The notes: a model not told the origin generated them from the letters alone. A stretch of 10,307 bases of DNA from CAYJIX01 sp964370375 (GCA_964370375.1 CAYJIX010000071.1:1-10307); one strand, 5' to 3'. Positions 1 to 6,661 are shown, counted from the first letter of the stretch. Numbers and translations are program-made.

Positions 1-40
1 CGAGGACGAACGCAGTGAGGACGTGGCAGTCCATGTATTT
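1..40. repeat. Truncated end of a dispersed palindromic repeat
   Basis: The window opens inside a repeat-like sequence. Bases 20-33 (GACGTGGCAGTCCA) are identical to 3825-3838 in the right arm of the MITE-like element, and bases 30-40 (TCCATGTATTT) are identical to 3287-3297 at the right end of the palindromic element at 3140-3292. It therefore appears to mix end motifs of both repeats and to be cut off by the window start. Its left part is not visible, so its family cannot be settled. Confidence 0.45.
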
Positions 41-102
41 CTGTCTGTACAAGGCGTGCGCCTTGCTCAGGTTCTGAGGAGGCACTACTCGCAATCAAAC
101 TA

Positions 103-132
103 TTTGGGGAAGCTTTTCAACTTCCCCCAAAA
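103..132. other. GC-rich hairpin between repeats
   Basis: The arms TTTGGGGAAG (103-112) and CTTCCCCCAAA (121-131) pair around an 8-nt loop with one bulged C. The right arm is followed by an A run, not a T run, on the plus strand, and no T run follows on the minus strand. It therefore does not qualify as an intrinsic terminator in either direction. It may be another piece of the surrounding repeat DNA. Confidence 0.35.
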
Positions 133-155
133 AAATCCTTCATCATGCACAAACG

Positions 156-415
156 GCAGGCGGCTCAAAAGGGGTCGGAGGCAAGGAAGCGGTGTGTTTT
201 TTGGAGGGGAGTGGGGTTCTTCCCCCCATGACCCGACAAATACACGCCAGCTGACGCCGCATACGGCCCCTTTTCAGTCGTCTGCGCAGGTGGCTCAAAA
301 GGGGTTGGATGCAAGGAAGCGGTGTGTTTTTTGGAGGGGAGTGGGGTTCTTCCCCCCATGACCCGACAAATACACGCCAGCTGACGCCGCATACGGCCCC
401 TTTTCAGTCGTCTGC
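156..415. repeat. Tandem pair of 130-bp palindromic units
   Basis: Bases 156-285 are repeated head-to-tail as 286-415 with no spacer. I count three differences in 130 positions (161/291, 176/306, 180/310). Each unit has imperfect 19-bp terminal inverted repeats: 156-174 against 267-285 matches at 16 of 19 positions, with the core AAAAGGGG/CCCCTTTT. Further nested pairing is possible between 189-200 and 238-247, and at the centre between 212-216 and 224-228, so a whole unit could fold into one long hairpin. The last base of the second unit is the first plus-strand base of the hom stop codon (415-417). Near-identity suggests a recent duplication or slippage event. The open frames crossing it look like by-products of the repeat, not genes. 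Confidence 0.85.
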
Positions 416-1698
416 TATTGCATGATCTTGAACCAAACGGGAGTACAGCACAAATACGTTTCTTTGCGCAAATCGTTCACAGCTGCCGTAATGGCTTTGG
501 CTGTGGCCTTGTGCGTCATAAAGACAAGGGGCACACCGCTTTCACATTCAGGTTTTTGAATGGCCTGAGCAATGCTAACGCCATATTCAGCAAGGGCACC
601 TGCCAAATCGCGAAGCACTCCCGGATGGTCTTTCACCATAAAGCGCATGTAATACGCGCTTTCTGATTCTTCCGGCGGCAACATGTTGGCTGTGGGCAAA
701 ACGTGCTTGGTAAAGCCTGAATTGAGCGGCATGGTGCCACGAATCACGCTGAGCAAATCCCCTACAACCGCACTGGCTGTGGGCAAGCCTCCTGCACCTT
801 GACCGTGTAAGAACAGCGATCCAACAGCATTGCCTTCTAAGCGGACAGCATTGTAGGCACCGCCAACACGCGCTAACAGGTAGGTATAGTTGACAAGTGT
901 TGGGCACACGCTGGCGTCTAACTTACCATCCTGCATCTGCGCACGTCCAAGCAATTTGATCCTAAACCCAAATTCCTTGGCAAATTGAATGTCCATACTG
1001 TCCAAATGGCGGATACCGCGCACAGGCATGAGCGAATAGGGATAATCCATGCCCCACGCAAGGCGGATCAACAGCACCAATTTATGGGCTGTGTCGTGTC
1101 CGTCAATATCAAGGGTTGGGTCAGCTTCGGCATAGCCAAGGGCCTGAGCATCGGCAAGGGCCGAAGCAAAGTCTTTCCCTTTGCTGGTCATTTCTGAAAG
1201 GATGTAGTTGCCGGTGCCGTTAAGGATCCCTTCAAAGCTTAAAATACGGTTCGCGGCAAGGCTTTCACGCAAGGTGTGAATAATGGGCACGCCACCTGCC
1301 ACACTGGCTTCGTACATGAGCAGGCAGTTTTTTTCTGCGGCAAGCTCAAACAGTTCGCCGCCGGCCTGCGCAAGCAAGGCTTTGTTGGCTGTAATCACGT
1401 GCTTACCATTGGCAAGGGCTGTACGAATGAGCGTTTTTGCAGGCTCAAGCCCGCCCATAAGCTCCATGACTACGTCAATTTCAGGGTCGTTGGCTATTGA
1501 AAGCACATCCTCGGTGATGGTGCAGCCAGTAGGAATTTCTTCACGAACTTTATGGGTATCGCGCACGGCTATAGTTTTAACAAAAATATCTGCGCCGCAA
1601 CGGCCTTCGATATCTAGGCGGTTTTCCTGCAAAAGCTGCATAACGCCGCCGCCAACCGTTCCACATCCGGCAAGTCCGATTGTCCAAGTTTTTTTCAT
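415..1698 (-). CDS. hom: Homoserine dehydrogenase (ACT-domain type)
   Basis: Catalyses NAD(P)H-dependent reduction of aspartate semialdehyde to homoserine, the branch point to threonine and methionine, in the cytoplasm. The 427-aa length is normal for the monofunctional enzyme. Visible features are the Rossmann dinucleotide-binding loop GCGTVGGG (11-18), ANKALL (104-109), NGTGNYIL (160-167), and the family signature EADPTLDIDGHDTAHKL (191-207). D202 and K206 in that signature match the catalytic Asp/Lys pair by spacing. GQGAGGLPTASAVVGDL (299-315) follows, and a C-terminal ACT domain (about 350-420, with VKDHPGVLRDLAGAL) probably gives threonine feedback inhibition. There is no fused aspartokinase. 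The ATG is preceded by GGAG six bases away, lying inside the final codons of the aminotransferase gene, so translation is probably coupled. The TAG stop abuts the 130-bp repeat pair. Confidence 0.96.
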   Translation of the reverse strand: MKKTWTIGLAGCGTVGGGVMQLLQENRLDIEGRCGADIFVKTIAVRDTHKVREEIPTGCTITEDVLSIANDPEIDVVMELMGGLEPAKTLIRTALANGKHVITANKALLAQAGGELFELAAEKNCLLMYEASVAGGVPIIHTLRESLAANRILSFEGILNGTGNYILSEMTSKGKDFASALADAQALGYAEADPTLDIDGHDTAHKLVLLIRLAWGMDYPYSLMPVRGIRHLDSMDIQFAKEFGFRIKLLGRAQMQDGKLDASVCPTLVNYTYLLARVGGAYNAVRLEGNAVGSLFLHGQGAGGLPTASAVVGDLLSVIRGTMPLNSGFTKHVLPTANMLPPEESESAYYMRFMVKDHPGVLRDLAGALAEYGVSIAQAIQKPECESGVPLVFMTHKATAKAITAAVNDLRKETYLCCTPVWFKIMQ

Positions 1699-1701
1699 CG
1701 T

Positions 1702-2877
1702 TTACTCCATGCTCAAGGCGCGTTTAATACCTTTGATAGCCTGACGGGTACGTTGCTCGTTTTCAATAAGCGCGAAACGTACATATTCATCACCGTTTTG
1801 CCCAAAACCAAGCCCTGGGGATACAGCCACCTGTGCGTCAAGCAACAACTTTTTAGAAAATTCCACAGACCCCATATGCCTAAAAGCTTCAGGAATACGG
1901 GCCCATACAAACATGGTTGCCTTTGGCGCAGGCACATGCCAGCCGGCACGGGCAAGCCCATCAATAAGCACATCGCGGCGTTTTTGATGGATATCGCAAA
2001 TTTCGCGCACGCACGAATAATCGCCGTTTAAAGCCACCGTGGCTGCAATCTGAATGGGCTGAAAAATACCGTAATCCAAATAACTTTTAATGCGTGTTAA
2101 AGCGTGTACCATTTGCGGATTGCCCACGCAAAAACCCACACGCCAGCCGGCCATAGAATACCCCTTGGTCATGGAATAAAATTCCACGCCCACATCCTTG
2201 GCACCCTTGGCTTGTAAAAAGCTTGGGGCTTCATAGCCGTCAAAAACAAGGTCTGCATAGGCCAAATCGTGAATGACCCACATTTTATGCTCTTTGGCAA
2301 AATCCACAACGTTTTGGAAAAAGGCAAGGTCAGTGACCTGTGTTGTGGGGTTGTGCGGATAATTGAGCATCAACAGCTTGGGTTTTGGCCAAGTTTGCTG
2401 GGTTGCCTTGAGCAAATCCGCAAAAAAATCACGGTCTTCACTTACAGGGATACTGCGCACGTCAGCACCTGCAATAATGGGGGCATACACATGGATAGGG
2501 TAGGCCGGATCCGGCGCAAAAACAACGTCCCCGGGCGAAAGCATGGCCAAGGTTAAGTGAGCCAAGCCTTCTTTTGCACCCATGGTGGCAATGGCCTCGG
2601 TATTGGGGTCAAGGTGCACTCCGTAACGACGCTCGTACATATCGCAAATAGCCTTGCGCAAATTGGGGATCCCTTTGGATAAGGAATAACGGTGGTTCAC
2701 AGGCTTTGCTGCTGCTTCAACCAGCTTTTCCACAATATGCGGCGGCGTGGGCAGATCAGGATTACCCATGCCCATATCAATAATATCAACACCTTGACGC
2801 CGTAATTGACTTTTCAACTCACCTACAACGGCAAACACATAGGGAGGCAGCCTATCCATGCGTGGAAATTCGTTCAT
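1702..2877 (-). CDS. alaC: AlaC-type class I PLP aminotransferase
   Basis: A fold-type I PLP aminotransferase of 391 aa. It closely resembles E. coli AlaC (glutamate-pyruvate transaminase) as I remember it, through shared stretches such as RMDRLPPYVF (6-15), TPPHIVEKL (44-52), KEGLAHL (102-108), HDLAYAD (203-209) and VRFALIEN (367-374). K238 in SMTKGYSMAGWR is the PLP Schiff-base lysine. N176 in NPTT, D204, Y207 and R246 are cofactor contacts, and R368 should bind the substrate carboxylate. The frame stays open upstream to 3108, but 2877 is preferred: homology starts there, AAAGG lies seven bases before it, and the promoter lies inside the longer version. It precedes hom by three bases, so besides alanine synthesis it may supply aspartate to the homoserine pathway; that part is inference and the substrate is not proven. 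Confidence 0.88.
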   Translation of the reverse strand: MNEFPRMDRLPPYVFAVVGELKSQLRRQGVDIIDMGMGNPDLPTPPHIVEKLVEAAAKPVNHRYSLSKGIPNLRKAICDMYERRYGVHLDPNTEAIATMGAKEGLAHLTLAMLSPGDVVFAPDPAYPIHVYAPIIAGADVRSIPVSEDRDFFADLLKATQQTWPKPKLLMLNYPHNPTTQVTDLAFFQNVVDFAKEHKMWVIHDLAYADLVFDGYEAPSFLQAKGAKDVGVEFYSMTKGYSMAGWRVGFCVGNPQMVHALTRIKSYLDYGIFQPIQIAATVALNGDYSCVREICDIHQKRRDVLIDGLARAGWHVPAPKATMFVWARIPEAFRHMGSVEFSKKLLLDAQVAVSPGLGFGQNGDEYVRFALIENEQRTRQAIKGIKRALSME

Positions 2878-2937
2878 GACAGTACCTTTAAAAAAAATGT
2901 AGTAAAAACCCTGCACGCGTCTGCATGCGCTCCACAA

Positions 2938-2967
2938 ACTATAGTAGGGAACACGGCCTTCTGTAAA
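2938..2967 (-). promoter_or_regulatory. Sigma70-like promoter of the alaC-hom operon
   Basis: On the minus strand, a TTTACA -35 box (2962-2967) and a TATAGT -10 box (2938-2943) are separated by 18 bp. Each box matches the consensus at five of six positions. The predicted start near 2931 gives a leader of about 54 nt before the aminotransferase ATG. No leader peptide or attenuator-like hairpin with a T run was seen in that leader. Confidence 0.6.
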
Positions 2968-3139
2968 GGTCTTTGCCCTGTCATTTTTTTGGAAAATACC
3001 ATTTAAACAGCAGTAAAAAGAATCTGTCTCAAAAAAACTTTGAAAAAAGCCATTGAATACCTTTTTTTCGTAGGCTGTATAAAACGTATACGAGGCAGGG
3101 AAAAGCATCTTTTTTAAGACTCCTGCACAATTAAAAAGG

Positions 3140-3292
3140 CATGGATGCTTTGCTGTCTATTTGCGTAAGGTTCGCAAGCTAACCTACGCAAACGGCTTCG
3201 CCGCCCGTTGGGTAACTGCTTCGTCGCTGCGCTTATCGCAATGACCTAATATTACAACAAAAGTCATTGCGAGCGAAGCGAAGCAATCCATG
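3140..3292. repeat. Nested palindromic (REP/ERIC-like) element
   Basis: A 153-bp element bounded by inverted copies of CATGGATGCTTTGC (3140-3153) and GCGAAGCAATCCATG (3278-3292), with one bulge and one mismatch. Inside it are a stem at 3161-3172/3181-3191 (one bulge) and a perfect 10-bp inverted pair TCGCAATGAC (3236-3245) / GTCATTGCGA (3263-3272). The short arms TCCTGCA (3121-3127) and TGCAGGA (3316-3322) may extend it outward. The GTCATTGCGAGCGAAGCGAAG type of sequence recalls dispersed palindromic repeats of many Gram-negative genomes; the family name is not assigned. It encodes nothing recognisable. Confidence 0.7.
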
Positions 3293-3439
3293 TATTTTAG
3301 TCATTTTAAGAAGTATGCAGGACTCTTTTTTAGAGGAAAACGTCTGATTAAGAGCGACACGAAAGACGCCACAACGTGCTGGTTGCAGAAGAAAGACAAT
3401 GCATGCATTTTGAAGAAGTACGCGAATAGGTACGGGGAG

Positions 3440-3547
3440 TTACACATTTCCACGCCAGCGATAAGCACGCCTAAATCCAGCCTTTTCTGCTTCAGCTATA
3501 GTCATGCAGTAGGATTCATTGTTTTTGGCTCTAGTTGTGTTAAACAT
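3440..3547 (-). CDS. Doubtful 35-aa open frame, possible gene remnant
   Basis: A short minus-strand frame beginning ATG TTT AAC and ending TAA. The C-terminal part, TIAEAEKAGFRRAYRWRG (16-33), has a natural amphipathic look. The stretch EAEKAGFR loosely recalls the last helix of small nuclease or Ada-type zinc domains (E-A-x-x-A-G-[FY]-R), but the usual cysteines are absent apart from C14. There is no convincing ribosome binding site. It sits between two repeat elements in 3293-3664, a stretch where I see no other supportable gene. It could be the decayed 3' end of a lost gene or chance. Confidence 0.2.
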   Translation of the reverse strand: MFNTTRAKNNESYCMTIAEAEKAGFRRAYRWRGNV

Positions 3548-3664
3548 GTAAACTCAGTTGATAGATTACATACTATGAAATTATTAATATACCATATTGT
3601 AATTTATAGTAAATTGTTTTTTTTGAAAAATTATTCTTTGTTTGATGTCATTTTTAAAGGCATA

Positions 3665-3854
3665 CCCTAAAGGGGACAGTGGACTGCCACGTCATGCCGC
3701 ATATAATCCTTTTGTTGTATGTGATAGTTGGGCGGCATTTCCTCGCAGTGACTTACGGTACACACAAAGTCACTGCGAGGAGGTGGCGCCGTTATTCACT
3801 TAAACAATGAAAGGAGTCGCCACCGACGTGGCAGTCCACCTGTGCCCTTTAGGG
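3665..3854. mobile_element. MITE-like element, 190 bp, TA-flanked
   Basis: A non-coding element with terminal inverted repeats of about 30 bp. The left arm (3665-3693) begins CCCTAAAGGGGACAGTGGAC; the right arm (3825-3854), read inward on the opposite strand, begins CCCTAAAGGGCACAGGTGGA. They differ by one substitution and one inserted base. Both outer ends are flanked by TA (3663-3664 and 3855-3856), as expected for the TA target duplication of IS630/Tc1-mariner transposases. Inside are a perfect 14-bp inverted pair, CCTCGCAGTGACTT (3741-3754) / AAGTCACTGCGAGG (3767-3780), and GGTGGCG (3782-3788) / CGCCACC (3818-3824). There is no transposase, so movement would need one supplied elsewhere. 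CCCTAA at each end puts a stop codon into frames entering from either side. Confidence 0.78.
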
Positions 3855-4022
3855 TATGTCTTTTATATTTGATCCGAAGAACCAAAAATACATATTTAAA
3901 ACGCCTAGAGCCTTGTTTTTTATATCAATACGAATTTTATCGTATTGTTGGTCAAATGGTAGATGGTAAATATTTTCACCGTCTTTGCTGATATTGCACT
4001 TTATGCGAGGATATTCTGGCAT
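3849..4022 (-). CDS. Doubtful 57-aa open frame ending in the MITE arm
   Basis: A minus-strand frame from ATG at 4022 to a TAA supplied by the MITE-like element's inverted repeat (residues ...KDIP then stop). The predicted protein is polar in its first two thirds, including ISKDGENIYHLPFDQQYDKI (11-30), and ends with aromatic MYFWFFG (44-50). It has no recognisable domain. No Shine-Dalgarno is present, and the frame starts just after the terminator of the small-membrane-protein pair, so it has no visible expression signal. If the element and one TA are removed, this frame would stop two codons later, so insertion barely changed it. A remnant or a chance frame are both possible. Confidence 0.25.
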   Translation of the reverse strand: MPEYPRIKCNISKDGENIYHLPFDQQYDKIRIDIKNKALGVLNMYFWFFGSNIKDIP

Positions 4023-4037
4023 TGGCTTGTTTTGAAT

Positions 4038-4061
4038 AAAAAAAGCCCCCTAAGCGGGGGC
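4038..4061 (-). terminator. Intrinsic terminator of the small-protein pair
   Basis: On the minus strand, GCCCCC and GGGGGC (4056-4061 and 4045-4050) form a 6-bp all-GC stem with a 5-nt loop, followed by seven T residues (4044-4038). The TAG stop of the 42-aa gene (4050-4052) lies within the hairpin, so the gene and terminator are packed together. Confidence 0.9.
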
Positions 4062-4178
4062 AATGTTTTGTAGTATTATAGGATTATTTGACGTCTTTTT
4101 TTCTTTCTTGCCTAGATATACGGCATAAGCAAAAACCACAATTCCTGTAAGTAGTGTGATAATCCATGCGCTTGTCAT
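4050..4178 (-). CDS. Small single-pass membrane protein, 42 aa
   Basis: An unrecognised small protein. Residues 4-22 (AWIITLLTGIVVFAYAVYL) form one clear transmembrane segment, followed by GKKEKK (23-28), so the C terminus is predicted on the cytoplasmic side by the positive-inside rule, and then a short polar tail. The start at 4178 is chosen because GAGGAG lies six bases upstream, one of the strongest ribosome binding sites in the window; the longer open frame to 4241 lies inside the upstream gene in another frame. Its ATG overlaps the TGA of the 46-aa gene (ATGA), indicating translational coupling. It superficially resembles the one-helix accessory subunits of respiratory or transport complexes (CcoQ, KdpF size class), but no partner gene is adjacent, so no function is assigned. 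Confidence 0.75.
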   Translation of the reverse strand: MTSAWIITLLTGIVVFAYAVYLGKKEKKTSNNPIILQNIAPA

Positions 4179-4315
4179 AAAAATCTCCTCGTTATATACA
4201 AACTTCCGACTAAAAATAGAATACCGATAGCCAATGCCCATACATTATTTTGGTAAAATCCAATAAGCATTGAACCAGCACTGATCTTTTCTAGCCAGTC
4301 TGCAATTCTTTTCAT
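4175..4315 (-). CDS. Small membrane protein, 46 aa, first gene of pair
   Basis: An unrecognised small protein. An amphipathic basic/acidic start, MKRIADWLEKISAG (1-14), is followed by a hydrophobic stretch at about 24-42 (core WALAIGILFLVGSLYIT, 26-42) and a basic end, TRRFL. A weaker hydrophobic patch lies at 15-21. This suggests a membrane-anchored peptide with an interfacial N-terminal helix. Its TGA overlaps the ATG of the 42-aa gene by 4 bp, and the shared terminator shows a two-gene unit. The start codon lacks a clear Shine-Dalgarno, a weakness of this call; no other in-frame start upstream fits better. Tandem one-helix proteins can be respiratory subunits, stress peptides or toxin-like peptides; nothing here decides between them. 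Confidence 0.65.
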   Translation of the reverse strand: MKRIADWLEKISAGSMLIGFYQNNVWALAIGILFLVGSLYITRRFL

Positions 4316-4335
4316 AGAAATAACACTACACTCAT

Positions 4336-4381
4336 AAATAGTATAGTTTGAATACTATGCAACTGTATACAGTCTTTTCAA
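4336..4381 (-). promoter_or_regulatory. Palindromic promoter/operator region of small-protein pair
   Basis: Two palindromes lie upstream of the 46-aa gene: ATAGTAT (4338-4344) and ATACTAT (4352-4358), a perfect 7-bp inverted pair with a 7-nt gap, and CTGTATACAG (4363-4372), a perfect 10-bp palindrome. Candidate minus-strand promoter boxes are TTGAAA (4376-4381) with TAGTAT (4352-4357) at 18-bp spacing, or TATACT (4340-4345) as an alternative -10. Either arrangement would place the palindromes across the promoter, as a repressor site would be. The 4316-4462 gap shows no other feature, and no strong plus-strand promoter for recD2 was found in it. Confidence 0.4.
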
Positions 4382-4462
4382 GCAACAGATTTTCTACAGC
4401 AGATTTTTACCCCTCCCCACAAAACCCTTGAATATCCAGTTCATTCACGGTAGCATGGCATC

Positions 4463-6661
4463 ATGTCAAACGTCACCACCCCTGCTGATGATCAGCACGA
4501 AATCCGCGGCACCCTTGAGCGTGTGGTTTTTCATAACTCAGACAATGCCTACACGGTCTTTCGCCTTCGCCCTGAAGGCAAGGACGATGTGGATATGGTC
4601 AGCGTTGTAGGCCATATGCCCACGCCGCAGCTTGGTTCTTCGCTCATTGTGCAGGGGCGTTGGGTCAATGACGCGCGCTTTGGCAGGCAGTTGCGCATGG
4701 AAAGTTACGAGAGCGTCTTGCCGGCTTCAAAAGAAGGCATCAAGCTCTACCTAGCTTCCGGCCTCATCAAAGGCATTGGCAAAACCATTGCAGGGCGCAT
4801 TGTGGATCGTTTTGGCGACGCCTCCCTTGATATTTTAGATCAAGAGCCTGAAAAGCTGCTGGAAATTCAAGGTATTACTCAAAAAAAACTGCACGTTATC
4901 ATTGACTGTTGGCAAGAGCATCAAGGGATCCGCGAGCTCATGCTTTTTTTACAGCCGCACGGTATCACAGTGGCCTATGCTGTGCGCATTTACAAGCATT
5001 ACGGGCAGCAAGCCCTAGCCATTGTGCAGCAAAATCCTTACCGTTTGGCCATGGACATCCGCGGCGTGGGCTTTGTCACAGCAGACGCCATTGCGCAAAA
5101 AATCGGCTTTGAAAAGGATCACCCTTTACGGGCTCAAGCAGGCACCCTTTTCACGCTCCTAAAAATGGTGGACGATGGGCATGTGTATGTGCCGCTTGAT
5201 ATTCTTATCGATAAAACTGTTGTTCAGCTTGATATTGGTGCTGACCTTGTGCAAGAAGCCTTGGATCATCTTGAAATGGAGGAGCGTGTTGTCCTTGAAG
5301 AATTGCAAGGCCATGTTGGCGTGTATCTGTCCAGATACCACCATTACGAATCGCGCATAGCCTTTTATTTGCACAGGTTATTGCATTCACCAAAGGCCAT
5401 ACGCTTTCCCAAGGACAAGGATTTGGTAACAGATGTTGTAGAAAACCTTGGCATTACCCTTGCTCCTGAACAGCTTAAAGCCGTGGAAACCGCCACAAAA
5501 GCCAAGGTCATGGTGCTGACAGGGGGCCCGGGCACAGGCAAAACAACCATCATCAACGCGGTTATTCAGCTTTTTTCCGCCGTAAAAGCAAAAATAGTTT
5601 TGGCAGCCCCCACAGGGCGTGCGGCCAAGCGCATGGCGGAAACCTCGGGGAAAGAGGCGCGCACCATCCACCGTTTGCTTGAATACAGCCCAAAGGATGA
5701 CCAGTTTTTGCGCAATGAGGACAATCCTTTGGCTTGCAACCTCCTTGTCATTGACGAAGCCTCCATGATGGACACCATTTTGGCCTATCATTTACTTAAA
5801 GCCACGCCCCTTGGTGCCACGGTACTTTTTGTGGGGGATGCGCATCAATTGCCCTCGGTTGGGCCGGGCAACGTGCTTCGCGATCTTATTGCTTCCGGCA
5901 CCTTGGACACGGTGGAATTGCAAGAAGTGTTCAGGCAGGCCGCCACAAGCGAAATCATCTGCAACGCGCACATGATCAACAAAGGGGAAATTCCAAGATT
6001 GGAATCGTCCAAGGAACGCCTTTCTGATTTTTATTTCATGCACCAATCTGACCCTGAGCGTGTTGTCAGCACCATTGTGGATCTGGTCAAAGATCATATA
6101 CCGCGACGTTTTGGCCTTAACCCTGTCAGCGATATTCAGGTGCTCACCCCCATGCACAAAGGGGTTGTGGGCTCCACAAACTTGAACACGCAATTGCAAA
6201 ACGCCCTAAACCCTCGTAAAGAAAGCCTTATCCGCGGTGAGCGTGTGTTCCGCCTTGGGGACAAGGTGATGCAAATACGCAACAATTATGATAAAGACGT
6301 TTATAATGGCGACATTGGGCAAGTGTCCTTTTTGGATGTGACAGAAAAAGCACTCAACGTGCGCTATGACGACCGTACTGTAAACTATCTGTCCGAAGAA
6401 TTGGACGAAATCGTCCCTGCCTATGCCATATCCATCCATAAATCCCAAGGGTCAGAATACCCGGCAGTAGTCATTCCTTTATTAACACAACACTTTATAA
6501 TGTTACAGCGCAACCTTGTGTACACAGGGGTTACGCGCGGCAAACGCCTTGTGGTGCTTGTGGGGGAAGCAAAAGCCCTGTCCATGGCCATAAAAAACAA
6601 CAAGATGCAAAAACGCCACACTTGGCTGGCGCATAGGCTCGCTCCTAACCTTGAAACATAA
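4463..6661 (+). CDS. recD2: RecD2-type ATP-dependent 5'-3' DNA helicase
   Basis: A superfamily 1B helicase for DNA repair that works without RecB and RecC. Its 732-aa length is typical of RecD2. The N-terminal region (about 13-85) is the family's beta domain. Helix-hairpin-helix repeats follow at about 100-215 (GLIKGIGKTIAGRI, LLEIQGITQKKL, IRGVGFVTADAI). The helicase core has Walker A GGPGTGKT (354-361, K360), motif Ia APTGRAAKRM (382-391), Walker B VIDEAS (429-434), motif III GDAHQLPSVGPG (458-469), motif IV FRQ (490-492), motif V/VI region SIHKSQGSE (657-665) and VYTGVTRGK (686-694, R692). All catalytic motifs look intact. The ATG has only a weak GG-containing site upstream, but no better start exists because homology begins near residue 13. 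It stands alone on the plus strand, divergent from the small-protein pair. Confidence 0.95.
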   Translation: MSNVTTPADDQHEIRGTLERVVFHNSDNAYTVFRLRPEGKDDVDMVSVVGHMPTPQLGSSLIVQGRWVNDARFGRQLRMESYESVLPASKEGIKLYLASGLIKGIGKTIAGRIVDRFGDASLDILDQEPEKLLEIQGITQKKLHVIIDCWQEHQGIRELMLFLQPHGITVAYAVRIYKHYGQQALAIVQQNPYRLAMDIRGVGFVTADAIAQKIGFEKDHPLRAQAGTLFTLLKMVDDGHVYVPLDILIDKTVVQLDIGADLVQEALDHLEMEERVVLEELQGHVGVYLSRYHHYESRIAFYLHRLLHSPKAIRFPKDKDLVTDVVENLGITLAPEQLKAVETATKAKVMVLTGGPGTGKTTIINAVIQLFSAVKAKIVLAAPTGRAAKRMAETSGKEARTIHRLLEYSPKDDQFLRNEDNPLACNLLVIDEASMMDTILAYHLLKATPLGATVLFVGDAHQLPSVGPGNVLRDLIASGTLDTVELQEVFRQAATSEIICNAHMINKGEIPRLESSKERLSDFYFMHQSDPERVVSTIVDLVKDHIPRRFGLNPVSDIQVLTPMHKGVVGSTNLNTQLQNALNPRKESLIRGERVFRLGDKVMQIRNNYDKDVYNGDIGQVSFLDVTEKALNVRYDDRTVNYLSEELDEIVPAYAISIHKSQGSEYPAVVIPLLTQHFIMLQRNLVYTGVTRGKRLVVLVGEAKALSMAIKNNKMQKRHTWLAHRLAPNLET

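Noticed and set aside
23..392. Open frames of 112 aa (plus) and 75 aa (minus) across the left repeats
   Set aside because: Both run through the 130-bp tandem units and repeat the same peptide twice; no ribosome binding site and no protein-like composition.
2878..3108. 77-residue N-terminal extension of the aminotransferase
   Set aside because: AlaC similarity begins at the 2877 start, a promoter lies within the extension, and the extension is rich in F, Y and C without domain character.
3290..3670. 126-aa plus-strand open frame
   Set aside because: It begins inside a palindromic repeat, ends inside the MITE arm, has no Shine-Dalgarno, and its second half is AT-rich low-complexity sequence.
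4179..4241. Longer 63-aa version of the small membrane protein
   Set aside because: The extra 21 residues overlap the 46-aa gene in another frame, and the strong GAGGAG site points to the 4178 start.
4881..4888. A8 run in recD2 as a programmed frameshift
   Set aside because: The zero frame continues through all helicase motifs to a normal length, so no frameshift product is implied.
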